DNA of 15,232 nt from positions 1-15,232 of the forward strand of contig CALVTV010000280.1 in assembly GCA_944363005.1 (NCBI GenBank). Reading direction: 5' to 3'. The notes under the pieces are model-generated. The model searched no databases, was not told where the DNA came from, and saw only the letters and a list, made by a program, of their open reading frames with translations. This document shows positions 1 to 6,463 of this stretch, piece by piece; the stretch's first letter is position 1, and every line of letters begins with the position of its first letter. A program made the position numbers and the translations under genes. The stretch is from an uncultured Clostridia bacterium. GTDB taxonomy: Bacteria > Bacillota > Clostridia > Christensenellales > Aristaeellaceae.

Positions 1-826
1 CCCGGCTTCGCCCGCGAAGCAAGAGCCTTGCGGCATGCGGCGCCAGCAGCGGCAAAAACGCCACCACGCCCGCATGCGCGCTGACCACGCAGGTCATCAG
101 CGTCGCCGCGCCCAATACCAGCGCGCGCAGCAGCGGCACGTTCACCCCCAGCGCGAGCGCCTGCGCCTCGCCCAGCGCCAGCAGCGGAATCTGCCTGCGC
201 AGCAGGGCCAGCAGCAAAAGCCCCGCGCCGATGCCAAGAAGCAGCGACGGCAGCGCCCGCCAGGTGATCTGCGCGAAGCTGCCCATGGTGAAAAATTCCA
301 CGGCGGCCAACTCGCTTTCCCGGTCGGCGAGCGTCTTGAGCAGCATGATGCCCGCCTTGACCAGCGCGCTGATGAGGATGCCCGAGAGCACCAGCCCCGC
401 CGTCTTGCCCGCATTTCGCCGCCCGCACGCCGCGCTCAAAAGCAGCGCCGCCGCCAGCGCGCCAACGCCGCCCACAAACGCGCCCAGCGCGACGTTTGCG
501 CCGTCCAGGCAGACGATCATCACCGCCGCGCCCAGCGTCGCCCCGCCGGAGACGCCCATGATGTCCGGCGCGGCCAGCGGGTTCCCCAGCAGCGCCTGAT
601 ACACCGCGCCCGCGACGCCCAGCGCCCCGCCCGAGAGCAGCACGCTCAGGCTGCGCGGCAGGCGAAGCCGCCAGAAGACCTGCGCAGCCATCTCCCCGCC
701 ACCGCCAAGCGCGCGCAGGATGTCCGCAAGGCTCAGCGGATAGCGGCCCACGCCGAGCGAAACGCCAAAAGCCGCCAGCAGACAGGCTGCGGCGGCCAGA
801 AAGAGTCCCCGGCTTCGGGCGCTCAC
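1..826 (-). CDS. FecCD-family ABC transporter permease, 3' end cut by window edge
   Basis: This is the membrane permease of an iron-siderophore, heme or cobalamin type ABC importer. It would form the channel with an ATPase expected beyond the left edge and receive substrate from the binding protein encoded just upstream. About 275 residues are visible. The N-terminus has a hydrophobic helix followed by the family signature around residues 53-100 (RLPRSLSVLLSGGALGVAGA, then QALLGNPLAAPDIMGVSGGA), and repeated long hydrophobic segments follow. The start is GTG at 826-824, overlapping the TGA of the binding-protein gene by four bases (GTGA), with a GAGG-type ribosome binding site about 8 bases upstream; this implies translational coupling. 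FecCD proteins are usually about 320-350 residues, so roughly 50-70 are missing. The family is secure; the substrate is not visible from sequence. Confidence 0.93.
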   Translation of the reverse strand, partial: MSARSRGLFLAAAACLLAAFGVSLGVGRYPLSLADILRALGGGGEMAAQVFWRLRLPRSLSVLLSGGALGVAGAVYQALLGNPLAAPDIMGVSGGATLGAAVMIVCLDGANVALGAFVGGVGALAAALLLSAACGRRNAGKTAGLVLSGILISALVKAGIMLLKTLADRESELAAVEFFTMGSFAQITWRALPSLLLGIGAGLLLLALLRRQIPLLALGEAQALALGVNVPLLRALVLGAATLMTCVVSAHAGVVAFLPLLAPHAARLLLRGRSR

Positions 827-1809
827 AGCAGCGCCTCGTCGGGGGTAAAGCCGTAATACGTCTCGTAGAGCGCCGTGGCGGCTTCCACATACGCCTCGCG
901 GGGGTAAGCATCGGGGTGCAGCTCGCTCGCCAACCACAGCGCGCCCAGCACGCCGGAGGGCGCCGGGCTGTCCCAGGCCTCAAAGGCCGTGGGCATGGCG
1001 TAGACCGCGCCGTTCTTGACCGCCGTCAGCGCCGAAAGTTCCGGGTCGGAGAGCACGTCCTGCGCGCTGTAGGCCGCCTCCGCCGGGATCACCAGCACCT
1101 GCGGGTCGAGCGCCAGCAGCTCCTCGTAGCTCAGCGCCGCCCAGTCCGCGCCGGTCATCTCTGCCGCGGCGTTGACCGCGCCCGCCTTCTCAAGCAGCGT
1201 GGACTGGAACATGTCCCCCGGCGCGCAGCGCAGATAGTCGCTGTTGCCCAGCACCAGCGCCGTGGGCTTTTCCTCGCCCTGCGTGGCCGCCTGGCAATCC
1301 GCCAGCAGCGCGGCGATGTCCGCACTGAGCGCCTCGGCGCGCGCCTGTTCGTCCGCCGCCGCGCCGATGAGCCCGATCATCTCCAGCAGCAGCGCGTCAT
1401 CCTCCGGGTTCACCAGCAGCGCCGGAATCCCGAATTCCGCGAGCGCATCCGCCGCGTCGGCCAGCCGCTTGGGCAAAATGACCAATTCCGGCTCCGTGGC
1501 GAGGCAGGCCTCCAGGTCAAACGCCTTCGCCGTGCCCACGCTGGGCAGCTCAAGCAGCTCCGGGGCCGCGAGGGTGTAGATGTTGCGGGTATCGGCCTTG
1601 GCCTCGACCGCGACCATGCGCGCCTGAAGCCCCAGGGCGATGCATGCCGAGGTCGAGATGTAATACCCGGAGACGATGCGCTCCGGGCGGCTTTCAATCG
1701 TGACCTCCCGGCCCGCCTGATCCGTGAGCGTCAGCGGGTATTCCGCCAGCGCCAGGGACGCGCAGACCATCAACAACAACGCCAGAACTACGGACAATCC
1801 CTTTTTCAT
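823..1809 (-). CDS. Class III (BtuF/FhuD-like) ABC transporter substrate-binding protein
   Basis: This 328-residue exported protein captures the ligand (iron chelate, heme, cobalamin or a related metal complex) and delivers it to the FecCD permease. Residues 1-22 form a signal peptide (MKK, a hydrophobic core, then LALA before EY). The only cysteine in that region, C16, is preceded by LMV, a poor lipobox, so signal peptidase I cleavage looks more likely than lipid anchoring; that is unusual for a Gram-positive binding protein. The mature part has the family layout: an N-terminal lobe beginning LTDQAGREVTIESRPERIVS, a segment DLEACLATEPELVILP, a long connecting helix, and a C-terminal lobe with YEELLALDPQVLVIP. 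The start is the ATG at 1809, chosen because GGAGGA lies 7 bases upstream; the frame stays open for 31 more codons without a comparable site. Confidence 0.92.
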   Translation of the reverse strand: MKKGLSVVLALLLMVCASLALAEYPLTLTDQAGREVTIESRPERIVSGYYISTSACIALGLQARMVAVEAKADTRNIYTLAAPELLELPSVGTAKAFDLEACLATEPELVILPKRLADAADALAEFGIPALLVNPEDDALLLEMIGLIGAAADEQARAEALSADIAALLADCQAATQGEEKPTALVLGNSDYLRCAPGDMFQSTLLEKAGAVNAAAEMTGADWAALSYEELLALDPQVLVIPAEAAYSAQDVLSDPELSALTAVKNGAVYAMPTAFEAWDSPAPSGVLGALWLASELHPDAYPREAYVEAATALYETYYGFTPDEALL

Positions 1810-1816
1810 GACTATA

Positions 1817-1822
1817 TCCTCC
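1817..1822 (-). promoter_or_regulatory. Ribosome binding site fixing the binding-protein start
   Basis: GGAGGA (minus strand) lies 7 bases before the ATG at 1809. It excludes the longer open frame that begins at 1902 inside the LysR gene. Confidence 0.85.
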
Positions 1823-1843
1823 GAATTATTTTTTTCAAAAACG

Positions 1844-2758
1844 TCAACCGTTTTCAAATCCGTCGTAAATCTGCGGGTTTTCCGCGCGCTTTTGCGCCGC
1901 AAACGCCTCGATTTCCGCCATCATCTGCCGCACGGCCGGGGCCATCATCGCCGGGTTGGGCACGGCAATGCCGAATTCCCGGTACTCCGCCGGTTCGATC
2001 GGATAGGTATCCACGTCGCCGTGCGCGCGCTCGAGGATCAGGCTGGGCAGAATGCAGATGCCAAACCCGCTTTCCACCATCGCAATCGTCGAAAGATCGT
2101 CCACCACGCGGCAGGACGCGCGCACCGAAAAGTGGTATTTGCTCAAAAACGCCTGCACGTCGGCGTCCGTCTCGTCGCCCTGAACGACAAACGTCTCCCC
2201 GCGCATCTCCTCGGGCGTGATGTAGTCCGGGTGCGCCGTTTTAAAGCCGCGCGGCACCACGCACATCAGCCGGTCGCGGTAGAGCGGGCGCACATGAAGG
2301 TCGCGCGTGCTCTCCATCGACAGAAAGCCCAGATCCACCGCGCCCGTCTTGATCCACTGGATCACGTCCTCGTAGGTGCCCTGGCTGATCTGGATGTCCA
2401 CGCCCGGGTACTTCTTCTTATAGGCGCCCACGATCTGCGGCAGCCACGTCATGCAGACGCTGTTGAACGCGCCGACCTTCACCGTGCCGCGCTTGACGCC
2501 GTTGAGCTCGCCGATCGTCTGATTGAGCGTCTCGTCGGCGCTGAGCACCTGGCGAATAAACGGGTAGAGCGCCTCGCCGTTGCGCGTCAGGCTCACGCCG
2601 CCCTTGCCCCTCACGAAAAGCGAAAACCCGCACGCTTCCTCCATGGAGCTGACCGCATGGCTGATGGCGCTGGGCGTCAGATGCAGAATCTGCGCGGCGC
2701 GCGCAAAACTCCCCTGCTGCGTCACCGTGTGAAAGATGCGGTATTCCAAGAGCGTCAT
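1844..2758 (-). CDS. LysR-family transcriptional regulator
   Basis: This 304-residue protein has the family's usual length. Residues 1-60 are the winged helix-turn-helix (LLEYRIFHTVTQQGSFARAA, then LTPSAISHAVSSMEEACGFSLFVR). Residues about 90-295 form the two-lobed effector-binding domain, including KVGAFNSVCMTWLPQIVGAY, the segment GAVDLGFLSME, and VESGFGICILP. The ligand cannot be read from sequence. It stands 34 bases upstream of the binding-protein gene on the same strand with no terminator between, so it probably heads the transport operon and is co-transcribed with it. LysR genes more often diverge from their targets. A GGGGGAAGG ribosome binding site lies just upstream of the ATG. A likely promoter and a cluster of inverted half-sites lie immediately upstream. 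Confidence 0.95.
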   Translation of the reverse strand: MTLLEYRIFHTVTQQGSFARAAQILHLTPSAISHAVSSMEEACGFSLFVRGKGGVSLTRNGEALYPFIRQVLSADETLNQTIGELNGVKRGTVKVGAFNSVCMTWLPQIVGAYKKKYPGVDIQISQGTYEDVIQWIKTGAVDLGFLSMESTRDLHVRPLYRDRLMCVVPRGFKTAHPDYITPEEMRGETFVVQGDETDADVQAFLSKYHFSVRASCRVVDDLSTIAMVESGFGICILPSLILERAHGDVDTYPIEPAEYREFGIAVPNPAMMAPAVRQMMAEIEAFAAQKRAENPQIYDGFENG

Positions 2759-2776
2759 GATGCCTTCCCCCTACAG

Positions 2777-2813
2777 TGAATCCGATTCATTCGGCATGTG
2801 CAATGCATGAATC
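2777..2813. promoter_or_regulatory. Cluster of TGAATC/GATTCA half-sites, candidate operator or leader hairpin
   Basis: A perfect inverted repeat TGAATC-C-GATTCA occupies 2777-2789. GATTCAT (2784-2790) is also inverted against ATGAATC (2807-2813), so three copies of one half-site share two alternative dyads. A smaller GCAT-N5-ATGC dyad lies between them. The cluster lies between the predicted LysR promoter and the LysR start codon, where a bound regulator could block transcription. Autoregulation by the LysR protein is inference. The same dyads could instead act as an RNA hairpin in the leader. Confidence 0.5.
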
Positions 2814-2828
2814 AAAATCTCTCAGCAT

Positions 2829-2857
2829 ACTCTACACCACGCGCGCGGATTCGTCAA
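2829..2857 (-). promoter_or_regulatory. Promoter for the LysR/ABC transporter operon
   Basis: On the minus strand TTGACG (2857-2852) and TAGAGT (2834-2829) are separated by 17 bases. The -35 box lies 7 bases from the divergent queT -35 box, so both promoters share one short control region. The leader would be about 60 bases and includes the half-site cluster. Confidence 0.6.
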
Positions 2858-2864
2858 GAGGCGC

Positions 2865-2893
2865 TTGCTTTTTTCCCCTCAATCTGCTATAAT
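2865..2893 (+). promoter_or_regulatory. Promoter for the preQ1 riboswitch and queT
   Basis: TTGCTT (2865-2870), 17 bases, then a perfect TATAAT (2888-2893). Transcription should start near 2900, about 10 bases before the riboswitch aptamer. Confidence 0.85.
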
Positions 2894-2910
2894 GCGCACG
2901 ACAACCGCAT

Positions 2911-3004
2911 GGACTGTTCGAAACCATCCAGTCCTTAAACAAAACTATGGGCCGAAAGCGCGCACGCTGTGCGTTCTTTCTTTACGGCCTTGCGCCGTTT
3001 TTTT
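2911..3004 (+). promoter_or_regulatory. preQ1-I riboswitch with antiterminator/terminator expression platform
   Basis: The aptamer is 2911-2950. P1 is GGACTG (2911-2916) with CAGTCC (2929-2934), six perfect pairs closing a 12-base loop. CCAT in the loop (2924-2927) pairs with ATGG (2947-2950) across the A-rich tail TTAAACAAAACT to make the H-type pseudoknot P2. The single C at 2928, between P2 and P1, is in the position of the preQ1-pairing cytosine. Loop, C and A-rich tail follow the known preQ1-I plan. Downstream, GGGCCG (2949-2954) can pair with CGGCCT (2985-2990), extended by AAAG (2955-2958) with CTTT (2980-2983), forming an antiterminator that takes up the 5' arm of the terminator at 2984-3004. 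Bound preQ1 holds ATGG in P2 and should free the terminator, turning queT off. The next gene is a queuosine-precursor transporter, as expected. Confidence 0.88.
2984..3004 (+). terminator. Riboswitch-controlled attenuator upstream of queT
   Basis: ACGGC (2984-2988), a five-base loop, GCCGT (2994-2998), then an unbroken T run 2998-3004. The stem is short, and its 5' arm overlaps the proposed antiterminator strand. Confidence 0.75.
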
Positions 3005-3054
3005 GTGTCCAAACGGCGTGGGGCCACGGTTGCCGCCCGGTAAGGAGAATCGCT

Positions 3055-3540
3055 ATGAACCCCATCCACATGAACACGCGCACGCTTGCGCGCGCCGCGC
3101 TCATCGCCGCCATTTACACCGTGCTGACGCTGCTGCTTCAGCCGCTGTCCTACGGCGAGGTGCAGATCCGCTTTTCCGAAGCGCTGACGCTGCTGCCGAT
3201 GCTGATGCCGGAAGCCGTGCCCGCGCTGGCCGTGGGCTGCCTGCTCTCGAATATCCTGGGCGGCTGCACGATCTTTGACATCGTCTTCGGCACGCTGGCC
3301 ACACTGCTGGCTGCCATTTGCACCTATAAGCTGCGCGAGCGCTTCTGGCTGGCCGCGCTGATGCCCGTGATTTTCAACGGCGTGATCGTCGGCGCGGTGG
3401 TCCATTACTGCTACTCGCCGATCTTCCCGCTCCCGCTGAGCATGCTCAGCGTCGCCGCGGGCGAGGCCGTCGCCTGCCTGATCGTCGGCCCGGTGCTCGT
3501 CAAGCTGATGCAGCGCCTGCCACAGCGGCTGATGGCCTGA
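3055..3540 (+). CDS. queT: QueT-family queuosine precursor (preQ1) transporter
   Basis: This 161-residue integral membrane protein of the QueT family is thought to import a precursor of queuosine, the modified base at the wobble position of certain tRNAs. It has about five hydrophobic helices. Family features include an N-terminal ARAALIAAIYTVLTLLLQPL, the motif YGEVQIRFSEALTLLPML around residues 37-54, and GCLLSNILGG around 66-75. The start is the ATG at 3055 with TAAGGAG 7 bases upstream. The same frame opens at 2947 inside the riboswitch aptamer, but that ATG is part of the P2 strand and has no ribosome binding site. The preQ1 riboswitch in its leader independently supports the assignment. 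No queuosine biosynthesis genes lie nearby, so the organism may salvage the precursor. Confidence 0.93.
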   Translation: MNPIHMNTRTLARAALIAAIYTVLTLLLQPLSYGEVQIRFSEALTLLPMLMPEAVPALAVGCLLSNILGGCTIFDIVFGTLATLLAAICTYKLRERFWLAALMPVIFNGVIVGAVVHYCYSPIFPLPLSMLSVAAGEAVACLIVGPVLVKLMQRLPQRLMA

Positions 3541-3541
3541 C

Positions 3542-3587
3542 AAAAACCCCGTTTCCGTGTGGAAAGCCACATCGAAACGGGGTTTTT
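3542..3587. terminator. Bidirectional terminator between queT and the acetyltransferase gene
   Basis: CCCCGTTTC (3547-3555) pairs with GAAACGGGG (3574-3582), with an inner TGTGG/CCACA stem. A5 precedes and T5 follows the stem, so it can stop transcription from both convergent genes. Confidence 0.92.
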
Positions 3588-3620
3588 CTTTGCATTTGCA
3601 TCAAAGCGCGGGCGGGCCGG

Positions 3621-4169
3621 TCAGATGAGCACATTGCGCATCAGGTAGGTGCTGCGCATCGTCCCGTCGGCAAGCCGGAGCGCATCCGGCCGCTCCCCGA
3701 AGACCTCAAACCCCACCTTCCGGTAGAGCCCCATCGCGCGTTCATTTCCCTCGACGACTTCCAGCTCGAGCTGGCAAACGCCCTGCGCGCGCGCGAGCGC
3801 AATCATCTGCGTCAGCAGCGCCGTCCCGATGCCCAGCCCCCAAAACCGGCTCACCAGCGCGATGGCGACCGTCGCGCGATGCTGCACCTTGCGCCGCGTC
3901 TGAAAGGCAATCTGGCAGTTGCCCGCCAGTTCCCCGTCCACTTCGCATACGAGCATCAGCGTCGTCTTTGAGTCATTGATCTGGCGCAGGAACGCGGCCT
4001 CCTGCTCGGGCGTGATGTCGAATTCCTCCTCGGTAAACAGCAGAAAATCCGTCTCCCGCGCGCAGGTCTTCAAGTAGTCGATCATCGCCAGCGCGTCCGA
4101 TTCCCGCGGGTTTCGAATTGTGGCCCGGCGGCCATCCTTGAGCGTGATCTGCTTTTGCGCGTACAACAC
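3621..4169 (-). CDS. GNAT-family N-acetyltransferase
   Basis: This protein of about 182 residues transfers an acetyl group from acetyl-CoA to an unknown amine acceptor. The single GNAT fold covers nearly all of it. Residues about 104-120 hold the acetyl-CoA pyrophosphate loop (SRFWGLGIGTALL), and residues about 135-155 hold the C-terminal motif LELEVVEGNERAMGLYRKVGFEVFGE. The start is uncertain. An ATG at 4175 lies only 1 base after the AGGAGG site (4182-4177), whereas the in-frame GTG at 4169 has the normal 7-base spacing, so I prefer GTG. The ribosome binding site overlaps the stop codon of the upstream membrane-protein gene, which implies coupled translation. The resemblance is to ribosomal-protein or small-molecule acetyltransferases in general; the substrate is unknown. 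Confidence 0.9.
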   Translation of the reverse strand: MLYAQKQITLKDGRRATIRNPRESDALAMIDYLKTCARETDFLLFTEEEFDITPEQEAAFLRQINDSKTTLMLVCEVDGELAGNCQIAFQTRRKVQHRATVAIALVSRFWGLGIGTALLTQMIALARAQGVCQLELEVVEGNERAMGLYRKVGFEVFGERPDALRLADGTMRSTYLMRNVLI

Positions 4170-4181
4170 GACCATCCCTCC

Positions 4182-5102
4182 TCAATCGATTGCGCTCTGC
4201 GGCGCATGCGGACAATACGTCAGATAAGCCAGAAGCACCGTGGACGTATCCGGCATGGACAGGCACACCACGGGCGGCGCGCCGCGGTGATTGATCTCCT
4301 CAAAGGGCACGGAGAGGAAGAACAACCCGCTGAAATGCGCAAACCGATGCACATAGCCAAAGCGCACATCCTCCCAGGGCATATACAGGCCCCGGCCAAT
4401 GCAGACGCCCTGTTCGCTGTAAGCCGGGCAGACGGAGAAGGCGACCAGCGCCCGATACAGCAGCAGCAGGCCCACGGCCCCCATCGCGAACGCGCCGAGC
4501 GTGAACAAAACCGCCGTATCCGGCCGGTCGAGATCGGCGCCGCGCACGAGCATCAGGGCGGCGGTGGTGAACGCGACGCCCGCCGCGGGGATCATCGCCA
4601 GGGCGTAGAGCGCCGCCTGTTGCCAGAGCATGCGCATGCCGCGCGGGCGCTTGGGGCAGGTGACGGGCGAAAAATCGACCTCGTACGGGCAAAACGTCTG
4701 CACCGCCCCGGCGAGCTTTTTGCTCAGCGGCACCACAAATCCCCATGGGCCACAGCGCGGCGCCCGATGCAGCATGTGCAGAAAGTCCGGCCCGCTTTCA
4801 TACAGGCCGTACAGGTACATCCTGCGGCTATTGCAGCACAGCGCGCCGACGACCGCCAGCTCGTCCCACTGGGCGCGGCGCATGCGCAGCAAAAAGCCGA
4901 CGCCCACCCCTTCGTCATCCACAACAAACCGGCAGGACATGAGCGCAAAGCTCAAAAGAAGGCTGACAAGCGTCGCGCACAACAGGACCTGTCCCCAGCC
5001 GTGCAGCCCCGCGCCGATGCAGGCATCCCGGCCAAGCGCGCACGCGAGCGTCACCGCGCAGCAAAACAGACTGAGCCGGGGATACCGCTTTACGCTTACC
5101 AT
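4182..5102 (-). CDS. Membrane protein with duplicated two-helix plus PH-like domain plan
   Basis: I do not recognise a named family for this 306-residue protein. It shows two matching halves. Half one has hydrophobic helices at about 10-23 and 36-57, then a soluble part starting CRFVVDDEGVGVGFLLRMRR with AQWDEL at 77-82. Half two has helices at about 160-186 and 196-224, then CPAYSEQGVCIGRGLYMPWED with W243. Each soluble part begins with a short beta-rich stretch, an acidic/Gly turn and a Trp-acidic-acidic motif, resembling the bacterial PH-like domains found after helix pairs in YcxB/YdbS-type proteins; that link is inference. The start is the ATG at 5102, 6 bases after GGGAGGGG; the frame is open upstream but lacks another site. 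It is followed 12 bases later by the acetyltransferase start. Confidence 0.82.
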   Translation of the reverse strand: MVSVKRYPRLSLFCCAVTLACALGRDACIGAGLHGWGQVLLCATLVSLLLSFALMSCRFVVDDEGVGVGFLLRMRRAQWDELAVVGALCCNSRRMYLYGLYESGPDFLHMLHRAPRCGPWGFVVPLSKKLAGAVQTFCPYEVDFSPVTCPKRPRGMRMLWQQAALYALAMIPAAGVAFTTAALMLVRGADLDRPDTAVLFTLGAFAMGAVGLLLLYRALVAFSVCPAYSEQGVCIGRGLYMPWEDVRFGYVHRFAHFSGLFFLSVPFEEINHRGAPPVVCLSMPDTSTVLLAYLTYCPHAPQSAID

Positions 5103-5169
5103 CGTCTTCCCCTCCCTGACAGCGCACCCCGCGCACGCGCGGCGTGGCCTTGAATTTCGGGCCAACCTG

Positions 5170-5222
5170 AAAAACAAAAGAGGGGCTCACGCACGCAACG
5201 CGGCTGTGCGAAAAGCCCCTCT
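5170..5222 (-). terminator. Terminator after the M23-type gene
   Basis: AGAGGGGCT and AGCCCCTCT (5179-5187 and 5214-5222) form a nine-pair stem, followed on the minus strand by TTTTGTTTTT. It lies 14 bases past the M23 stop codon and separates that gene from the downstream membrane-protein operon. Confidence 0.9.
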
Positions 5223-5236
5223 GACGATCAAACGGA

Positions 5237-6304
5237 TTACGGATTGCTCGGCGGCAGCGTAGCATCCGGGGCGCTTTCCTGCGGCTGCGGCGTGCTCTGC
5301 GGCGCCTGCGTGCTCTCTGCGTCCGTCTCGCCAAAGCCATAGCCGTCCTTCGTGCCCGGCAGCTCATCGACGATTTCGATTGGCTCCTCCTGCTCCTCAG
5401 CCTGCTTCTGGGCCTCTTCCTCAGCCTGCGCAGCGGCCAGCGCGGCGGCTTCCGCCTCCTCGCGCATGCGTTGCGCCTCGTTCACAGCGGCCATGGTCTG
5501 CGGCTGGCGGCCGGATTCCACGACGCCCAGCGCCTTTTGCATGTAAGGATACGGGCAGTCGCTTTCCAGATTGATGTCTCGGTAAGTGTTGGAGGACGTA
5601 TGCCGTCCCGCGCGCAGTTCGACATGCGTGTAATCGGAACCGGACTTTTTGTTGCCCTCCACGGCGATGACCGCGCCGGCCTCCACGACGTCACCACGGC
5701 GCACCTCGATGTCCTCGCAATGCAGGTAGAGCACCGTCACGTCGAGCTCTTCGTTGTAGATGCCGACCGTGCCGTTGCTGTCGCCCGCGCGGGTGACCTC
5801 GCCGCCGATGATCGCATGGAGCGTCGCGCCCGGCTCGTAGATGAAGTCAAGCCCCTCGTGCACGCCGCTGAAGCCCAGCTTGCCGTCCTTCGATTTGATG
5901 CGGTCGCAATACTGGCCGTAATAGAGCGCCGTCTCGCCCACGTCCGCGCCGTAAAGCGCCTCGCGCATGGCGTCCGTGATGTCCAGCACGATCGGCGCCA
6001 GGGCAAAATACCCGTCCGCATCGCGCACAAAGTACTCCTCGGGCACGTTGCTGTCAAACGGCGTCAGCCCCCAGTTGCCGTGATTGTACGCATAGACGTT
6101 GTCGTAATAGGTCACCTTGCGCGTGCGCACATACCGGTAGCTGTTGACAAACCAGCGGTATTCCGTCACCACGCCATCGGGCACCGTTTCCTCAACCTGT
6201 GCCGGTTCCGTCGTTTCCGCGGGCGTTGCCGTCTCCTCGGCAACCGCGCCAAAGGACGCCAACAGACCCATGAGCGCCAGCACAGCGATCCACTTTTTCT
6301 TCAT
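5237..6304 (-). CDS. Secreted M23 (LytM-like) peptidase-domain protein with altered active site and coiled-coil tail
   Basis: This 355-residue exported protein contains an M23/LytM fold, which normally cuts peptide cross-links in peptidoglycan. Residues 1-22 are a signal peptide ending AVA before EE. A Thr/Glu-rich linker and a Tyr-rich region follow, then the M23 domain at about 145-235. Zinc ligands H149 and D153 (HEGLD) and H227 are present, as is H195 (YLH). The final motif reads DYTHVEL, so the first histidine of the usual HxH pair is Y225. After the domain come an Ala/Glu-rich segment (about 272-308) likely to be helical or coiled coil, and a Pro/Gln/Ser-rich tail. The start is the ATG at 6304, 8 bases after GGAGG; an in-frame ATG at 6310 is only 2 bases away. 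It may be a weak enzyme or a non-catalytic regulator of other wall hydrolases. Confidence 0.88.
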   Translation of the reverse strand: MKKKWIAVLALMGLLASFGAVAEETATPAETTEPAQVEETVPDGVVTEYRWFVNSYRYVRTRKVTYYDNVYAYNHGNWGLTPFDSNVPEEYFVRDADGYFALAPIVLDITDAMREALYGADVGETALYYGQYCDRIKSKDGKLGFSGVHEGLDFIYEPGATLHAIIGGEVTRAGDSNGTVGIYNEELDVTVLYLHCEDIEVRRGDVVEAGAVIAVEGNKKSGSDYTHVELRAGRHTSSNTYRDINLESDCPYPYMQKALGVVESGRQPQTMAAVNEAQRMREEAEAAALAAAQAEEEAQKQAEEQEEPIEIVDELPGTKDGYGFGETDAESTQAPQSTPQPQESAPDATLPPSNP

Positions 6305-6346
6305 GTTCATGACCTCCGAATGAGAGATGGATTCACTTCTGCATTC

Positions 6347-6374
6347 ATTATACCAGACAGGCATCAAAACACAA
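6347..6374 (-). promoter_or_regulatory. Promoter of the M23-type gene
   Basis: On the minus strand TTGTGT (6374-6369), 16 bases, then TGG plus a perfect TATAAT (6352-6347), which gives an extended -10. The leader to the ATG is about 35 bases. Confidence 0.75.
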
Positions 6375-6402
6375 GCATTTTTTACCAGGATTCAAAGAAA
6401 AC

Positions 6403-6432
6403 GGGACAAACGCGCGGTTTTTGTGCTATGCT
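6403..6432 (+). promoter_or_regulatory. Promoter of the VanZ-family gene
   Basis: GGGACA (6403-6408), 18 bases, then TATGCT (6427-6432). It diverges from the M23 promoter across a short shared region. An AGGAGG at 6433-6438 lies right after the -10 box and would fall at or upstream of the transcript start, so the working ribosome binding site is the second AGGAGG (6454-6459). Confidence 0.5.
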
Positions 6433-6463
6433 AGGAGGAAACAGTTGACGTTGAGGAGGGTCC

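Noticed and set aside
35..856. Long plus-strand open frame opposite the permease gene
   Set aside because: Its translation is Arg/Gln/His/Ala-rich and low-complexity, as expected from the complement of a GC-rich gene, whereas the minus strand gives a clean FecCD permease. The same applies to the long antisense frames opposite the binding-protein, LysR, tldD, tldE, M23, parA and parB genes.
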